From assembly GCA_036501365.1 (NCBI GenBank), contig DASYAL010000098.1:1-64000 (forward strand): DNA of 64,000 nucleotides, read 5' to 3'. Positions 42,747-51,530 of the stretch are shown piece by piece (positions within the stretch are counted from its first letter, which is position 1; the number at the start of each line of letters is the position of its first letter). The notes under the pieces are model-generated. The model was not told where the DNA came from, made no database searches, and saw only the letters and a program-made list of their open reading frames with translations. The position numbers and the translations under genes were made by a program. The DNA comes from CAIKMD01 sp036501365. Lineage in GTDB: Bacteria > Pseudomonadota > Alphaproteobacteria > ATCC43930 > CGMCC-115725.

Positions 42747-44939
42747 GTGCCCCACGACGATCACAGCCACGACCACGATCACGGCCATATCCACACCCAT
42801 CCGAAGCAGCGCTTCAAGGCGACGGTCGATCATCTCGCCAATGATTACGCCGCCGCGAGCAAGCTGCTCGTCGCGATCGACGAAAAGCTGATGCACGGCC
42901 ACGGCCTTGGGCCCGACGACATCGTGCGGGTCGCGACCGAGCGCGGCCGCAGCGTTCTCGTTCGGCTCGACAAGCCCGTTTCCGGCGATGCGGGGCGCGG
43001 TGTCTTGCGTATGGACCGCTTTCTGCGCCAGGCCCTAAAGGCGCATCTCAACGAGACGGTCGAAATAGAGCCGGCTGAGATCGGTCCAGCGAAGATCGTC
43101 GAGCTCAACCCGGCGATCGACGTCTCGACCGCGCATAATCTCGTGCCGCATTTGAAGAAGGTGATGGTCGAGAACCGCACGCCGTTGAGCGTCGGCGCGG
43201 TTCTCTACATCTCCTTCCCGGGAACGCAGGCCGGCACGACCTACGAGGTGCATCGCTTGCCCGAAGGCGCCGGCTATGTCACCGAGGCGACCGATGTGCG
43301 GCTGCATTTCCACGACGAGCACGTTCCCCAAGGCACCTTCGAGGTCACCTTCGAGGATGTCGGCGGGCTCGGGCGGCAGATCAAGCTGGTGCGCGAGCTC
43401 GTCCAGTTGCCGCTGAAGTTCCCGCATGTCTATCGCCAGCTCGGCATCAACCCGCCGCGCGGCATCATCCTTTACGGGCCGCCGGGCTCGGGCAAGACTC
43501 ATCTCGCCCGCGCCGTCGCCAACGAGGTCGAGGCGCGTTTCTATTACATCAACGGGCCCGAGATCGTCGGCACCTATGCGGGCGAGACCGAAGGCAACCT
43601 GCGGCGCATCTTCGGCGAGGCCGCGCATCACGCGCCGTCGATCGTCTTCATTGACGAGCTCGACGCGCTGGCACCGAAGCGCGGCGAGACCGGCGCGCAT
43701 TCCGATATCCGCGCGGTGACACAGCTCCTATCGCTGATGGATGGATTGACGCGCGTCGATTCCGTCATCGTCATCGGCACCACCAACCGCGTCGATTCGG
43801 TCGATCCCGCTTTCCGCCGTCCCGGCCGTTTCGATCGCGAGATCTTCGTCGGACCGCCCGATGTCCAAGGCCGGCGCGAAATCCTCGAAATCCAGACGCG
43901 CGAGATGCCGCTGACCGAAGACGCGCAAGACGGGCTCGACGAGGTCGCGCGCCGCACCCACGGCTTCGTCGGCGCTGATCTGATGGAGCTCTGCCGCAAT
44001 GCCGGCCTCAGCGCCTTGCGTCGCAGCACCCTCAATCTCGAAGACCCGAAGGCGGCGTTCCGCATCGACATGACCAATCTGCGCGTCGATCGCCAGGATT
44101 TCGACACGGCGCTCGGCCAAGTGCGGCCCTCGGCAATGCGCGAGACGCTGATCAGCGTGCCCGACGTGAAATGGGACGACATCGGCGGGCTCGACGCGGT
44201 CAAGGAGCGCCTCAAGGAGATGATGGAGCATCCGCTCCACAATCCGCAGGTGCTGGCCGAGATGGGCCTCGCGACGCATGTCGGCGCGCTGCTCTACGGG
44301 CCGCCCGGCACCGGCAAGACGCTGCTGGCAAAGGCGCTGGCCAACGAATGCGGCGTCAACTTCATCGCCGTCGACGGGCCGGAGATCTTCTCGAAATGGC
44401 TCGGCGAATCCGAAGAGGGCGTACGCCAGATCTTCCGCATCGCGCGTCAGGTCGCGCCGACGCTGATCTTCTTCGACCAGCTCGATTCGATCACGCCGGT
44501 GCGCGGCGCGCATGACGGCTCGATGACGACCGAGCGCGTGGTCAATCAATTGCTCGCCGAGCTCGACGGCGTGGAACAGCTCGCGCGCGTCATCGTCGTT
44601 GGCGCCACCAACCGCATCGATCTGGTCGATCCCTCGATCCTGCGGCCGGGACGCTTCGGCGTGCACATCCATGTGCCGCTGCCCAACGAAGCCGATCGCC
44701 GCGCGATTTTGCGCATCCATCTCGGCGGCCGGACCAAGGAAGCGGCGGCGGCCATCCAGCCGATCGCCGATACGCTGGCATCCCGCACCGAAGGCTTCTC
44801 GGGCGCGCGGCTGCGCCAGCTCTGTCATGAGGCCAAGCGCCTCGCCTTGCGCGACGCCGGCTTCGCCCGCGCGGTGACCCCGACCCTCGACCATGTGCTG
44901 CAGGCGCTCGCGGTGGAAGAGGAAGCACGCCGCGAATAG
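42747..44939 (+). CDS. CDC48/VAT-like double-ring AAA+ ATPase
   Basis: A 730-aa protein with the full p97/Cdc48/VAT architecture. A His-rich start (eight His in residues 3-18) precedes a double-psi/N-domain (LLVAIDEKLMHGHGL to about 195). The D1 ring has Walker A GPPGSGKT (244-251), Walker B FIDELD (D303, E304) and RRPGRFDREI. The D2 ring has Walker A GPPGTGKT (518-525) and RPGRFGVHIH. In D2 the Walker B motif is FFDQLDS, with Q578 instead of the catalytic Glu. In p97-type enzymes that change blocks hydrolysis but not ATP binding. Cdc48-type ATPases unfold or disassemble protein complexes. The start is GTG 42747, following a cupin gene by 38 bp. Confidence 0.94.
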   Translation: MPHDDHSHDHDHGHIHTHPKQRFKATVDHLANDYAAASKLLVAIDEKLMHGHGLGPDDIVRVATERGRSVLVRLDKPVSGDAGRGVLRMDRFLRQALKAHLNETVEIEPAEIGPAKIVELNPAIDVSTAHNLVPHLKKVMVENRTPLSVGAVLYISFPGTQAGTTYEVHRLPEGAGYVTEATDVRLHFHDEHVPQGTFEVTFEDVGGLGRQIKLVRELVQLPLKFPHVYRQLGINPPRGIILYGPPGSGKTHLARAVANEVEARFYYINGPEIVGTYAGETEGNLRRIFGEAAHHAPSIVFIDELDALAPKRGETGAHSDIRAVTQLLSLMDGLTRVDSVIVIGTTNRVDSVDPAFRRPGRFDREIFVGPPDVQGRREILEIQTREMPLTEDAQDGLDEVARRTHGFVGADLMELCRNAGLSALRRSTLNLEDPKAAFRIDMTNLRVDRQDFDTALGQVRPSAMRETLISVPDVKWDDIGGLDAVKERLKEMMEHPLHNPQVLAEMGLATHVGALLYGPPGTGKTLLAKALANECGVNFIAVDGPEIFSKWLGESEEGVRQIFRIARQVAPTLIFFDQLDSITPVRGAHDGSMTTERVVNQLLAELDGVEQLARVIVVGATNRIDLVDPSILRPGRFGVHIHVPLPNEADRRAILRIHLGGRTKEAAAAIQPIADTLASRTEGFSGARLRQLCHEAKRLALRDAGFARAVTPTLDHVLQALAVEEEARRE

Positions 44940-45022
44940 TTGCGTCCGCGCAACAGTGTTGCGATCGTCCGACGAAATGTTAGAGTGCGTCTCGGGAAAG
45001 AAACACCGAGAAGCGTGAGGCG

Positions 45023-45970
45023 ATGGCAAATCCGCACCGTATCGACGTTCATCATCACCCGTCGCCGCCGAGCTATCTCAACTCGCGTTTCGAGCGCGAC
45101 AAGCAGTACGCGCAGCAGAAGGGCTGGAGCATCGCCAAGTCGCTCGAGGACATGGATCGCGGCGGGGTCGCGACGGCGCTGTTGTCGCTGCCGCATTCGG
45201 TGCAGATCTGGCCCGGCAACAATCAGGAAGCGTGCGCCCTCGCGCGCGAATGGAACGAGTTCATGGCGAAGATGGCGGCCGATCATCGCGGCCGTTTCGG
45301 CATCTTCGCCGCGTTGCCGATCCTCGATATCGACGGCAGCCTCAAGGAGATCGCCTACGCGCTCGACACGCTGAAGGCCGACGGTGTCGCGCTGATGACC
45401 AATATCGGCGATAAATGGCTCGGCGATCCCTATTACGCGCCGGTCTTCGAGGAGCTCAACCGCCGCGGCGCGATCGTCTATACCCATCCGGTCGCGCCCA
45501 ATTGCTGCCGCGACATGCTACCCGAATTCAACGATTCGGTCATCGAATACGGCGCCGACACCTCGCGCGCGATCGGCAAGATGCTCTATAGCGGCTCGGC
45601 GGCGCGCTATCCGCGCCTCCGCTTCATCTTCTCGCATGCCGGTGGCAGCCTGCCCTATTCCGCCTTCCGCTTCTTGCGCCATTACGGGCGCGCGAGCGCC
45701 GAGGTGAAAGGCTACATGCCCGACGGCTTGGTCGCGGCGCTCAACAAGTTCTATTACGACACGGCCAATACCTCGAACGTCTATGCCATGGCGTCGTTCT
45801 CGAAGCTGATCTCGTTGAAGCAGCTCATGTTCGGCACCGATTTTCCCTTCGGCAGCGCCGAGCACGACGCGCGGGCACTCAAGGAATGCGGCTTCGGCGA
45901 TGCCGATGTGCGGGCGATCGAATGCGAGAACGCTTATCGCTTGTGGCCGCGGCTGAAACCGGTTGGATAA
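45023..45970 (+). CDS. ACMSD-like amidohydrolase-family decarboxylase/hydrolase
   Basis: A 315-aa metal-dependent hydrolase of the aminocarboxymuconate-semialdehyde decarboxylase type (amidohydrolase_2). The N-terminal metal motif is DVHHHPSP (H10, H12), followed by IVYTHPVAPN, RFIFSHAGGSLPYSAFR and the catalytic Asp in GTDFPFGSAEHD. Members decarboxylate or hydrolyse aromatic and semialdehyde acids (ACMS, 2,6-dihydroxybenzoate, 4-oxalomesaconate). It is in the same direction as the AAA+ gene before it and a Fe3+-type binding protein gene after it. The exact reaction is not inferable. Confidence 0.88.
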   Translation: MANPHRIDVHHHPSPPSYLNSRFERDKQYAQQKGWSIAKSLEDMDRGGVATALLSLPHSVQIWPGNNQEACALAREWNEFMAKMAADHRGRFGIFAALPILDIDGSLKEIAYALDTLKADGVALMTNIGDKWLGDPYYAPVFEELNRRGAIVYTHPVAPNCCRDMLPEFNDSVIEYGADTSRAIGKMLYSGSAARYPRLRFIFSHAGGSLPYSAFRFLRHYGRASAEVKGYMPDGLVAALNKFYYDTANTSNVYAMASFSKLISLKQLMFGTDFPFGSAEHDARALKECGFGDADVRAIECENAYRLWPRLKPVG

Positions 45971-45983
45971 GGATGTTCGAGCG

Positions 45984-47084
45984 ATGGGTAGGAAACAGTG
46001 GCGGGTCATTGTGCTGGGCTGCGTCCTCGCGTTGGCCGCGAGCGCTCCGGCCTGGGCCGAGGACTGGCAGGCGGGCGCGCCGCCGGAATGGGCGAAGATC
46101 CTCGCCGATGCGCGCAAGGAAGGTCATGTCGCGGTCGTCGGCCCGTCCGAGCTGGCGCAGCCGATCGCGGAAGGCTTCCAGAAGGACACCGGCATCGAGG
46201 TCGATTTCCTCGGCGGCGTCGCCGCGGTGAATGCGAGCCGCGTCGCTCGGGAGGTACGCGCCGACAATGTCACGATCGATTTCATGTATACCGGCACGGC
46301 AGAGCTGCCGCTGGTGAAGGAGGGCTTCTTTCAGGACGAGAAGTCGCGCCTTCTTCTCCCGGGCACGGCCGATCCCAAGAACTGGGCCGACGGCAAGCTC
46401 GCCTGGGTCGACAATACGCAGAAATTCATGCTGCGGACCCAGGCGACGGTGCAATCGATCCCGTTCTACGACGCCAACACGGTGAAGCCGCCGCTGACGA
46501 GCTGGAAACAGCTGCTCGAGCCGCAATTCAAGGGCAAGATCGTCGCCTACGATCCGCGCGCCGGCGGGCCCGGCCAGCAGATGATCGGCTATGTCGGCGC
46601 GCAATTCGGCATCGATTTCCTGAAACAGCTCTATGTCGGCCAGCAGGTCATCTATTCGCAGGACAGCCGGCAGATGGCGGAATGGATCAGCCGCGGCGTC
46701 TATTCGGTCGGGCTCGGCGTGCTGTTGCCCGATTATGTGACCTTGCATAACGCCGGCATCACCAACCTCGTGCCGGCGTCGATGAGCGACGGTCCCGGCA
46801 CGCTGTCGGGCGGCTTCAGCGTCCTGATCATGCCGAAAGGCTCGCCGCATCCCAATGCGCAGACGGTCTTCCTCAACTGGGCGGCGAGTCAGCGCGGGCA
46901 GGCGATTTATTCGAAGGTCGAGCATCAGCTCAGCCGGCGCGTCGACGTTCATGAACCGTCGGTCCAGCCGTTCACGGTGCCGAAGCCGGGTGTGACCTAT
47001 CTCGACCAATATAACGAGGATTGGGCGCTCAATCAGCGCGCCAAGATCATCGATCAGGTGATGGCGGCGATCGGCGGCCGCTAG
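45984..47084 (+). CDS. Fe3+-type ABC substrate-binding protein
   Basis: A 366-aa periplasmic binding protein with signal peptide (VLGCVLALAASAPAWA). It belongs to the same broad family as the pair at 32.4-34.7 kb, but more distantly: KEGHVAVVGPSELAQPIAEG, GIEVDFLGGVAAVNASRV and HPNAQTVFLNWAASQRGQA. I start at ATG 45984, with AAGGA upstream, rather than the TTG inside the amidohydrolase end. Its natural partner is the fused permease encoded immediately downstream on the opposite strand. No ATPase gene lies with them. Confidence 0.88.
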   Translation: MGRKQWRVIVLGCVLALAASAPAWAEDWQAGAPPEWAKILADARKEGHVAVVGPSELAQPIAEGFQKDTGIEVDFLGGVAAVNASRVAREVRADNVTIDFMYTGTAELPLVKEGFFQDEKSRLLLPGTADPKNWADGKLAWVDNTQKFMLRTQATVQSIPFYDANTVKPPLTSWKQLLEPQFKGKIVAYDPRAGGPGQQMIGYVGAQFGIDFLKQLYVGQQVIYSQDSRQMAEWISRGVYSVGLGVLLPDYVTLHNAGITNLVPASMSDGPGTLSGGFSVLIMPKGSPHPNAQTVFLNWAASQRGQAIYSKVEHQLSRRVDVHEPSVQPFTVPKPGVTYLDQYNEDWALNQRAKIIDQVMAAIGGR

Positions 47085-47095
47085 AGACGATCGTC

Positions 47096-48811
47096 TTACG
47101 AGCCGCGGATGCCGATGGTCCGGCCGAAGCGGAACGAGATCGCGGTCACGCAAAGGCACAGCACGGCGATGACCGCGCCGATGACGGAAGCGGCTTCGAG
47201 CTGACCGGACACGGTGAAGTCGAACATCAGCAGCGACATGGTGCGGATGCCGGGTGCGGCGATCAGCACTAGGGTGCTGACGTCCTTCAGGGTCGCAGCG
47301 AAGATCAGGAGAAACACCGAGATCAGCATCGGCGCGATCAGCGGCAAGGTGATGCGGCGGAAGATCATCACAAAGCCGGCGCCCGACATGACGGCCGCTT
47401 CTTCAAGCTGCCCCGACACCTGCGCGATGGCGCTGCGCAGCAGCTGCACGCCGATCGGCATTTGCTGGATCATCAAAGCGAGGATGAGCGGCACGATCGT
47501 GCCGTAGAGCGCCGAGAGGCCGGGTGTGCCGAGGATGAGGCTCAAGAGACTGAGGCCGAGGACAATGCCGGGGATAGCCCAGGGCAGCCACACCAGGATG
47601 CCGATCCAGCGCACGCCCCAGATCCTTGTCCGCGCCAGAATCCAGGCGATGAGCGCGAAAATGAGCGTACCGAGAAAGCCGACGCTGAGGCCGAGCAGGA
47701 GCGACGTCACGACGGCGTGCAGGAAGCGCGTGTCTTGCAGCGCGTCGTGCCAGTGCGCGATCGTCCAAGCGTTCTTGATGAAGAAGAAGCCGAACAGCTT
47801 GCTGAACGAGCCGAGGATCAGGACGATCAGCGGCAGCAGCAGCGAGAAGCAGAGATAGGCGATGATGAGCGCCGAGGCGAGATAGGCCCACCAGGTCTTG
47901 GGCCGGGCCTGAAGCCGCATGCCGCGGCCGAGGATGGTCGCGCGGTCGCCGGCGCGCACGATGTAGCCCTGATAGACGAGCGCCAGCGGCAGGAGGATCG
48001 CGAGGAAGATCGTGCTCAGCGCCATCGCCTGTGGAAAGAGCGGCGGCTCCAGGCTGACGAAATCGTAGATGCGCGTGGCGTAGACATCGATGTTCACCGG
48101 CGCGCCGAGCACGCGCTCGACCTCGAAGGCCTCGAGGCTGCGGATCAAGGCCAGCACGAAAGCCGTGAGGATCGCCGGCAGCAGCAGCGGGATCGTGACG
48201 CGGCGCAAGGTCGCGAAGGTCGATGCGCCGGACATATCGGCCGCTTCCTCGAAAGACGCGTCGAGCTGGCGCAGCATCGGCGTCAAGAGGATCACCATGA
48301 TCGGCACGGTGGTGATCGCGAGATGGACCCAGAGGATGCCCCCGACCGAATAGATCGAGAACACCGGCCCGTCGATGAAGGGCAGCTTTTCGAGCGCGAG
48401 GTTGAGCAGGCCGTAATGCGAATCGAGCAGCAGGATCCAGCCCATCATCATCGGAAAGACCGGCAGCAGGAAGCCGAACCAGAAAGCGAGCTCGATGAAA
48501 CGATGGCCGGGGAGGCGCATACGCACCAGCAGCCACGCGACCGCGAAAGCGACGAGAAGCGCGATCGGCACGCGGATGACGAGCAGGAAGGAATAGCCGA
48601 TCGCCGCGAGGGTGCGGGCGCTGGCGAAAACATCGCGCCAGCCGTCGAAGCCGAAGCGGAAAGCGGCGCCGAGATCGGACACGTCGAAGCTCGCCGCCAC
48701 GACATAGATCACCGGCGCGAGGGTAAGCGCGCCGATCAGCACGGCAAAGGCGACGCCCGCCAAGGTGCTTCGGAAACGCGACACTGAGCAAACCGGCAAA
48801 ACGTCGTTCAA
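47096..48811 (-). CDS. Fused ABC importer permease, Fe3+-type (second copy)
   Basis: A ~571-aa inner-membrane protein with two permease domains in one chain, like the one at 28.2 kb. EAA loops are EEAADMSGASTFATLRRVTI (20 residues) in the first half and EEAAVMSGAGFVMIFRRITL in the second. The frame is open through the hydratase gene upstream. I take TTG 48811, which overlaps that gene's stop as TTGA; GTG 48784 is an alternative. No ATPase gene follows or precedes; the one at 29962 is the only Fe3+-type ATPase in the window and could serve both. Its binding protein is probably the convergent gene at 45984. Confidence 0.9.
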   Translation of the reverse strand: MNDVLPVCSVSRFRSTLAGVAFAVLIGALTLAPVIYVVAASFDVSDLGAAFRFGFDGWRDVFASARTLAAIGYSFLLVIRVPIALLVAFAVAWLLVRMRLPGHRFIELAFWFGFLLPVFPMMMGWILLLDSHYGLLNLALEKLPFIDGPVFSIYSVGGILWVHLAITTVPIMVILLTPMLRQLDASFEEAADMSGASTFATLRRVTIPLLLPAILTAFVLALIRSLEAFEVERVLGAPVNIDVYATRIYDFVSLEPPLFPQAMALSTIFLAILLPLALVYQGYIVRAGDRATILGRGMRLQARPKTWWAYLASALIIAYLCFSLLLPLIVLILGSFSKLFGFFFIKNAWTIAHWHDALQDTRFLHAVVTSLLLGLSVGFLGTLIFALIAWILARTRIWGVRWIGILVWLPWAIPGIVLGLSLLSLILGTPGLSALYGTIVPLILALMIQQMPIGVQLLRSAIAQVSGQLEEAAVMSGAGFVMIFRRITLPLIAPMLISVFLLIFAATLKDVSTLVLIAAPGIRTMSLLMFDFTVSGQLEAASVIGAVIAVLCLCVTAISFRFGRTIGIRGS

Positions 48812-49590
48812 CCGCCGAAGGTCGCGCGCACCTGGCCGAGGCCCTCGATCCGCGCCTCGACGACGTCGCCTGGCTCGACCGCGGCCATCGGACCAAGCGC
48901 GCCGGTCATGATGACGTCGCCGGCCCGGAGCGGGCGACCGTATTTGACCATGGCATCGGCGAGCCAGGCGGCGGCGTTGAGGGGGTTGCCCATGCAGGCG
49001 CTTCCCGCGCCGGTCGAGACGGTCTCGCCGCGCCGCGTCATGGTCATCGCGCAATTGACCAGATCGACGTCGGCGAGGCGCTTCTTCTGCGCGCCCAGGA
49101 CGAAGTGGCTGCTCGAGGCGTTGTCGGCGATGGTGTCGGCAAGCTTGATGTCCCAATTGGCGATGCGGCTGCCGACGATCTCGATCGCGGCACAGACGAA
49201 ATCGGTCGCATCGGCGATATCGGCGACGCTGTGACGCTCGCGGGCGAGGGGCTTCTTCAGCACCACCGCGACCTCCGCCTCGACCTTCGGCTGCATCAGC
49301 TCGGCGAAGGGGATCGCATGGTCTTCGGCGGCAAGCATGTCCGCAAACAGCAGGCCGAAATCCGGCTGGTCGACGCCGAGCTGCTTTTGCACCGCGACCG
49401 CGGTCAGGCCGATCTTGCGGCCGACCAGGCGGCGGCCGCTCGCGAGCCAGTGTTTGGTATTGATCTCTTGCACGGCATAGGCGCGGGCAACGTCGTCGGC
49501 CGCGATCAGGTCGCGGATCGGTGGGCAAGCCTTATGCGTCTCGCCGGCAGCGCGCAGACGCAAGGCCGCTTCTTCGATCTCGTCGCTCAT
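48808..49590 (-). CDS. 2-keto-4-pentenoate hydratase-family protein
   Basis: A 260-aa member of the MhpD/XylJ hydratase-decarboxylase family, which hydrates 2-oxopent-4-enoate in meta-cleavage pathways. Motifs: RKIGLTAVAVQKQLGVDQPD (20 residues), DFGLLFADML, KVEAEVAVVLKKPL with the metal-binding Glu residues, and GDVIMTGALGPMAAVEPGD. The start ATG 49590 is preceded by GGAGGAAAG. Its neighbours on the same strand are an amidohydrolase and an IclR regulator. Together with the dioxygenase and hydrolase genes across the IclR gene it would complete a ring-cleavage route. Confidence 0.9.
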   Translation of the reverse strand: MSDEIEEAALRLRAAGETHKACPPIRDLIAADDVARAYAVQEINTKHWLASGRRLVGRKIGLTAVAVQKQLGVDQPDFGLLFADMLAAEDHAIPFAELMQPKVEAEVAVVLKKPLARERHSVADIADATDFVCAAIEIVGSRIANWDIKLADTIADNASSSHFVLGAQKKRLADVDLVNCAMTMTRRGETVSTGAGSACMGNPLNAAAWLADAMVKYGRPLRAGDVIMTGALGPMAAVEPGDVVEARIEGLGQVRATFGG

Positions 49591-49606
49591 CTTTCCTCCC
49601 ATCCGG

Positions 49607-50614
49607 TCACGGTTTTTTGCCGCTGTCGAGATTCAAGAAGCGGGCGGCATTGCCGCCGCGCAAGCGCTCGAGTTGCTCAGCCGACAGGCCGAGCCCCTCG
49701 AACATCGCCGCCGAATCTTTCTGCCCGGCGGTGAACGGATAGTCGGAGCCGACGAAGATCTGCGTGTCGCCATAGGTCGCGATCATGTGGCGCAGCAACG
49801 GACGGTCGAAGACGACATTGTCGTAATAGAGCCGCCGTGCAGTGGCGGCCGGCGAGGCGAAGGCGCGGTTGAGCGCGGGCAGCTTTTGCCAGCCGGAATC
49901 GAGCCGCGGCAGGAACGCCGCCAGCGTCCCGCCGCCATGGCTGAGGCCGATGCGCAGCTTGGGGAATTTTTCGAGCACGCGGCCGGTGATGAACGATGCG
50001 CCGGCGAGGCCGATATCGGTAGGGAAAGCGACATAGGGCGCGACCATGGGCGGCCCGACCAGGCGATCGGTCATGGTCGGGTGCAACGCATGGACGAAGA
50101 TCGCGAGATTGAGCCGCTCAGCCTCGGCGAAAAACGGATCGAAGAAGGGATCGCCCGGCGACTTGCGGTTGATGTTGCTGCCGATCTCGATGCCGCGCAG
50201 GCCGTAATCGCCCGAGAGCGCGGCGAGCTCTTTCGCCGCCAGCTCGGGATCCTGCAGCGGCACCATGCCCAAGCCGACGAAGCGGTCCGGCGCGGCGCGG
50301 ACCATCTCGGCGATCGTTTGATTGATATGCCGCGCCATCGCCAGCGTCGCCCGGGCGTCGATCCAGTAGGAGAGGAGTTCCGGCATCGGCGAGATCGCCT
50401 GCAAGCCGACGTCTTCGCCGTTCATGTCGGCGATGCGCCGTGCGGTGTCCCAGCAGCGGCTGTCGACGAGGCGGAATTCCTTGCCGCCGACCATCACCGC
50501 GGCCTGGTTGTTGGCGCGGTGCTCCATCGACGGCCATTTCTCGGGGGCGCAAGAGGCCGGCGCTGCGGGGAATTCGGCCGGGACGATATGGCAATGAACG
50601 TCGATGACTTCCAT
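49607..50614 (-). CDS. ACMSD-like amidohydrolase-family protein (second)
   Basis: A 335-aa amidohydrolase_2 protein: IDVHCHIVPAEFP (H7, H9), LAIFVHALHPT, LRIGLSHGGGTLAAFLPR and VGSDYPFTAGQKD give the HxH...H...H...D metal and catalytic pattern. Relatives include aminocarboxymuconate-semialdehyde decarboxylase and hydratases/decarboxylases of aromatic catabolism. In this operon (IclR, amidohydrolase, hydratase) it may remove a carboxyl group from a ring or from a ring-cleavage intermediate. It is distant from the amidohydrolase at 45023, not a recent duplicate. Confidence 0.88.
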   Translation of the reverse strand: MEVIDVHCHIVPAEFPAAPASCAPEKWPSMEHRANNQAAVMVGGKEFRLVDSRCWDTARRIADMNGEDVGLQAISPMPELLSYWIDARATLAMARHINQTIAEMVRAAPDRFVGLGMVPLQDPELAAKELAALSGDYGLRGIEIGSNINRKSPGDPFFDPFFAEAERLNLAIFVHALHPTMTDRLVGPPMVAPYVAFPTDIGLAGASFITGRVLEKFPKLRIGLSHGGGTLAAFLPRLDSGWQKLPALNRAFASPAATARRLYYDNVVFDRPLLRHMIATYGDTQIFVGSDYPFTAGQKDSAAMFEGLGLSAEQLERLRGGNAARFLNLDSGKKP

Positions 50615-50626
50615 GCTGGCCCCGAA

Positions 50627-51451
50627 CTAGGCGATCAGATCGGGCGAGGCGCCGAGGCGCTGCGACAGCTTCCGCGCGGTGTTCGCGAGCTCGCGCGCCG
50701 GGCGGCCCTCGGGCTCGAGATCGAGTTGGCCCTGCATGCCGATCACGGCGATGGCGGCAACGATGCGGTTGTTATGGTCGAAGACCGGCGCTGCGAGTGC
50801 GGCGCGGCCTGGCGCGCTGAGATTTTCGGCGACCGACATGTGGCGCGCGCGGAACTGCGCCAGCATCGCCTCGACATTCGCGAAATTGCGCAGTCCCGCT
50901 CGCGCGGCGATGCCGCGCGGATCGGCGAGCTCGGCGCGAATCCGCTCCTGCGTGAACCGGCGGTCGAGATAGGCCGCGAAAATCCGCCCGAACGATGAGG
51001 TCAGGAGCGGCATCACCGTGCCGAAGCGCACCGCCAGCGACATGATGTCGGGCGTCTCGGCGATGCGCATGATGGTCGGACCGTGATTAGCCCAGATCGC
51101 CAAGGAGATCGTGTAGCCGAGCACGTTGCGCAGATCTTCCAGCGCGGTCTGCGCGATTGCCATCACGTCGATGCGGCGCATCGCGGCAACGCCGAGCTCG
51201 AGCGCGAACGGACCGAGATCGTAGCGGCCGCCGCTTTCGTTCTGCACGACGAGACCGGCGCGGATGAAGCTGGCGAGATATTTGTGCGCTTTGCCCGGCG
51301 CCATGCCGGTTGCGGTCGCGATCGCCGTCAGGCTCAATGGCCCCTTAGCCTGTACCAGAGCGCGCAGAACCGGCGTACCGTTCTCGATCGATTGGATCCC
51401 GGTGCTGGCGGGCCGCTCGAGGATGTCGATCTCGTTGACATCAATCGCCAA
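50627..51451 (-). CDS. IclR-family transcriptional regulator
   Basis: A 274-aa regulator with an N-terminal winged helix-turn-helix (TPVLRALVQAKGPLSLTAIA, then ATGMAPGKAHKYLASFIRAG) and a C-terminal IclR effector domain (VMAIAQTALEDLRNVLGYTI, GRIFAAYLDRR, RHMSVAENLSAPGRAALAAP). IclR proteins act as repressors or activators of aromatic and short-chain acid catabolism. The start is TTG 51451: AGGAG lies 7 bases upstream, and there is no ATG at the family start. It is divergent from the hydrolase-oxygenase-dioxygenase genes, with a near-palindrome between. It likely controls both sides. Confidence 0.92.
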   Translation of the reverse strand: MAIDVNEIDILERPASTGIQSIENGTPVLRALVQAKGPLSLTAIATATGMAPGKAHKYLASFIRAGLVVQNESGGRYDLGPFALELGVAAMRRIDVMAIAQTALEDLRNVLGYTISLAIWANHGPTIMRIAETPDIMSLAVRFGTVMPLLTSSFGRIFAAYLDRRFTQERIRAELADPRGIAARAGLRNFANVEAMLAQFRARHMSVAENLSAPGRAALAAPVFDHNNRIVAAIAVIGMQGQLDLEPEGRPARELANTARKLSQRLGASPDLIA

Positions 51452-51470
51452 GCGTGTTCTCCTAACGAAA

Positions 51471-51486
51471 CTCGTTACGTAATGAG
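51471..51486. promoter_or_regulatory. Near-palindrome, candidate IclR operator
   Basis: CTCGTTAC-GTAATGAG is a 16-bp inverted repeat with one mismatched pair, located in the 79-bp gap between the IclR gene and the divergent hydrolase gene. It overlaps the likely leader of the IclR gene, a usual place for autoregulation. The flanks (CGAAA, TAACAG) are AT-richer than the surroundings. Confidence 0.5.
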
Positions 51487-51530
51487 TAACAGATTTTTCC
51501 TATTGCGTAAAGTTGATCGAGAGGGTCGCT

